From Chrysomallon squamiferum (Eukaryota; Mollusca; Gastropoda; Neomphalida; Peltospiridae), in the NCBI GenBank assembly GCA_012295275.1, contig CM022676.1:12413660-12477659 (forward strand): a DNA stretch of 64,000 nucleotides, read 5' to 3'. The notes under the pieces were generated by a model. It did not search any database. It saw only the letters and a list, made by a program, of their open reading frames with translations, and was not told where the DNA came from. Made by a program: the position numbers and the translations under genes. Shown here piece by piece: positions 60,926 through 64,000 of the stretch. The number at the start of each line of letters is the position of its first letter. Within the stretch, counting starts at the first letter, position 1.

Positions 60926-61693
60926 AAACTTGTAAAAGAGGAAACCAACTAAAAACATAAAATAAAATAAAATAAAAAACCAAATAGCATTAAAACATAA
61001 TTTTTTTACATAACAAATGTAAAATTGGAATTAAACACAGAATTTCAACAAAAAAATGAATAAATAAATAAATAAATAAATAAAAAGGAAAGACACAAAC
61101 GAAACAAATGATCTACAAAGACAATGCAATTCATAAAATGGTATAAAATGCTGTAGTTTGCTCTGGAACTGAGATTGATGTAACTTGCTTTGTATAATGA
61201 CTTCTGGACTTCAAACATTTACTACAGATCTAAATAACATGCACTAGATTTGGATAATATATAGTGTAAGTGTACATATAGACACAAGACTCAGTCTGAA
61301 TAAAATCTAGATACAATTCAGTAATGTAATGTAGATGTAAAAGTATTTCTACACATGACAGATATTTTCTAGATTTAATTGTATTTTACTTTTTAATGTA
61401 ATCAATAAATGTAAATTAATTTCTATATTTGAGCAATACCTTCTAGATATGAATATTATTTAGATTTCTATAATATTTTCTAAATCTGTTATAAATGAGA
61501 AAAATGTGTTCTAAAAATGTAACATAACATGAAAAATGTATGTATTTGTAAAACATTCCTCTATTTTAGAATTAACTGAACATAAATACTGTGTAATATA
61601 AAATAGGTAATGTATCACAGATAAGAGTAGTGCATGTAAATCTTAAAAATACACATACAGACAAATATAAACACATGCACATAATAATTCAAA

Positions 61694-61801
<108 letters not shown>

Positions 61802-62590
61802 GATACACAGACAAAGGCGAACCAAGTAGATTAAATATAATATAACAATGTGAATTAATAACTGTTATATGCGTTTTCACTGGCTTCTGTGAATTTAGAA
61901 TAAATCAATGACGTGGAAAATAGCACACCTGAATGATCTTCTGACTACTGGAATAGCTGGGTTTTTTGGTTTTTTTTAATTTATAAAAATTCATAAATGT
62001 AAAAGTATGTGAATTTAGTTTAATAGTAATAATAATAGTTATTAAAATTGTTTACAGTACATAAGAGGCTATTTCTTCAAATATGCACACTCTTGAAAAA
62101 GTCAGATAACAGCTTGAAATAATTAAAACTAAACAACAGTTTTCACTTCAATTATAAACCTGTAAAATTGTGTTAAATAATTTATTTTTAATGTTTTTTA
62201 AAATTAAGCATTCAATAATTAAATGTAATAATTCCCGTTTTTAAAAATAAATACTGAAATTTGTAAAAATTGTACAAATATGTTGCCTCATGTAGAGTTA
62301 AGACAGACAAGTAGGTGATATAAAGATAAGGACATCCTGATTAGGTGACCACAGGTCAAACACGAGAAAGACAAAGATTAGAAACTTGACACAGAGTCTC
62401 TTGTGTTCTACTTCTCAGATAACACAACTCTGCTTAAAATGAACAGTGAACTTTGACCTGTGTTGTTTAACCCACACAGCGTAGATGTAAAACTATATTA
62501 TCTTAACCTTTGCCCAGATAACCAACATTAACAAGTACAGATGTTAAACTGCTGACATTATAGTGCTTTATATATTATTAAAAATATATA

Positions 62591-62827
62591 TTACAAATTT
62601 TGTAGTAACTTATGAGTAACAACTGTTAAATCATCCAAAGCTGGACGAGATTTTTTATCATCAGAAGAAGAAATGTTCACCAGTCTCTGAGGCTATGTAG
62701 AAGATGTTTTGTCATCTGAAGAAGTCACGTTGCCAGGTACTGAAGGAAGTGGGCGAAATGATTTGACAGTGGTTATAGTTGTATTAGACATTGTTGTTGG
62801 TGACATTGGCAGAGACTGAGGTGATCT
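62591..62827 (-). pseudogene. Coding-like minus-strand segment with one internal stop
   Basis: On the minus strand the frame reads RSPQSLPMSPTTMSNTTITT, continues through SFRPLPSVPGNVTSSDDKTS to a TAG (62693-62695), then stays open as RLVNISSSDDKKSRPALDDL to TAA (62591-62593). Low-complexity Ser/Thr/Pro content and an internal echo (NVTSSDDK / NISSSDDK). It could be the terminal exon of a minus-strand gene ending at the TAG, or a pseudo-exon. Product not recognised. Confidence 0.35.
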
Positions 62828-62846
62828 GTTTTAATCCCTGGTCTGT

Positions 62847-63105
62847 TCATGTCTGTGTGTGTGTATATATATGACTGTGTGGGGGGTGTCTGTGTGTGTG
62901 TGTGTATATATATGACTGTGTGTGGGGTGGTGTCTTACGTGTGTGTATATATATGACTGTGTGTGTATGAGTGTGTCTGTGTCTGTTTGGTCTCTGTGAG
63001 TGCGGGTGTGTATGTCTGTTTGGTCTCTGTGTGTGTGTGTGCGTGTGTGTGTCTGTTTGGTCTCTGTGTGTGTGCGTGTGTGTATGTGTGTATGTGTGTG
63101 TGTGA
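62847..63105. repeat. GT-rich minisatellite
   Basis: Repeats of GACTGTGTGTGGGG with TATATATATGAC, then GTCTGTTTGGTCTCTGTG, about 30-35 bp units. Confidence 0.85.
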
Positions 63106-63891
63106 TTTATACATTAGTCACACACTTACACATCTGATGGTTGACCTGTAAATTTCTGATAACGTGAAAAGTGTAAAATGAAAAGAATTAAAACAAATAT
63201 AATATTTAAATTACTTAAAAATGAATTAAATTAAATGAAACAATTACAATTAATCTAAACTCATTTAACTCAAACATTTCTAAATTAAGTAAATTAAATT
63301 TAATGGGCGTCTTTTTATTTTTTATTTTTAATATATATATATATATATAACCAAAACAATTTAAATAAGACTATTAAATTACGTAAAGATATATGTGAAT
63401 GTTGAAAGCAAATTAAATTAGTTTAAGACATTTTGAAATGTGAATTATTGATACAAAGAAATCAAAGCTATGTATAAATATCAAATATATTTGATTAATG
63501 CAAGTGTCAAATTTACAGACATGATGTGTATACAAAAAGTGAATTTATAATAAAAACAAATGTAATGTCTATAACTGATAATTATTAAATTACAATAAAT
63601 ATATTTAAAATAATAAAACTCATTTGTTTTTAACTAATATGTAAATACGAATTTTTCATTTTTCATTTTGCAGTTGCAATGATCTTCTGAATTACATTCA
63701 CATCTGTCTAACATCTTTCATATAACAACATAGCAAATTTAACTATAAATCTGGTTTAAACTGTAAGTTATTGATACATTCTTTGTCAGATATCAAATAC
63801 TTCTACATAGTAAAAATACACTGTTATTTGGTACATGGAAATACAAGCGAAAATAAGACAAAATGTTCCAAATATATATTTTTTAAGTATA

Positions 63892-64000
63892 CAGATACCG
63901 GACCAATTATCCGGCGTCGTGAAATCCGGAAAGACCAGAAAACCGGAAGTTATTTATCGACGCTATTTTCATAGTTTGCGCGTGAGGGTGTTGTCCTCAC
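63892..64000 (+). mobile_element. Possible pogo/Tigger-type transposon end at window edge
   Basis: After a TA dinucleotide the sequence changes to CAGATACCGGACCAATTATC with repeated TCCGG/CCGGA motifs and much higher CG content than its surroundings. Such CCGGATTATCCGG ends occur in pogo-like elements. Only one end is inside the window. Confidence 0.35.

Noticed and set aside
60742-60958. Poly-Tyr and poly-Leu frames; likewise poly-Asn, poly-Lys and Arg-Glu frames elsewhere (20235-20441, 31966-32157, 61615-61845)
   Set aside because: Direct translations of (AAT)n, (AAG)n and (CT)n microsatellites.

Overview
The window looks like AT-rich animal nuclear DNA, most likely from a mollusc or another lophotrochozoan; that placement is inferred from style and not proven. 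It has many short exons with GT/AG splice sites, dense (AAT)n, (AT)n, (CT)n and (CA)n microsatellites, degraded DNA transposons (Tigger/pogo-like, Tc1-like, hAT) and a broken Ty3/Gypsy-like gag. No bacterial-type operons, tRNA or rRNA genes were recognised.

The coding content is three head-to-tail genes on the + strand. All are, or appear to be, single-pass immunoglobulin-superfamily receptors with tyrosine-rich cytoplasmic tails. Gene A (about 752-10614) enters from the left edge and only its tail is visible: eleven small exons ending in an ITIM-like and an ITSM-like motif. Gene B (21050-32183) is complete: leader, five Ig domains, one fibronectin-III (FN3) domain, a transmembrane segment and a tail of four tyrosine motifs, 726 aa by my exon model. 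Gene C (39348 or 41269 to 55541) is complete: leader, nine Ig-like domains, FN3, transmembrane segment and tail, 1147 aa by my model. Nearly every intron is phase 1, so exons and domains can be added or lost without breaking the frame. B and C are paralogues; C carries four extra Ig exons.

Between and around B and C are remnants of tandem duplication. There are five copies of one promoter/5'UTR/leader-exon cassette (near 21.0, 33.2, 36.7, 39.3 and 41.2 kb), an orphan half Ig exon at 56.9 kb with further duplicated flank, and tandem duplications inside introns. The strangest structure is in gene C: the 3' end of an Ig exon together with its 5' splice site has been amplified into a minisatellite of about 37 units of 34 bp (47292-48560). 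Two smaller echoes of the same event follow two other Ig exons. An hAT element with a perfect 8-bp target duplication sits in another gene C intron, next to an unfilled paralogous copy of its target site.

Regions without recognised genes are 10.95-20.95 kb (Tigger-like element, Tc1-like transposase relic, microsatellites, two coding-like pieces that could be stray tail exons), 32.5-39.2 kb (leader relics and an inverted-repeat-bounded gag element) and 57-64 kb (microsatellites, one coding-like minus-strand piece at 62.6-62.8 kb, and a possible transposon end at the right edge).

The whole resembles a rapidly evolving paired-receptor or allorecognition-type cluster: duplicated Ig receptors, near-identical membrane-distal domains, divergent membrane-proximal parts, and tails carrying YxN (Grb2-type), YxxL/I/V, ITIM-like and ITSM-like motifs. 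Function is inferred from architecture only.
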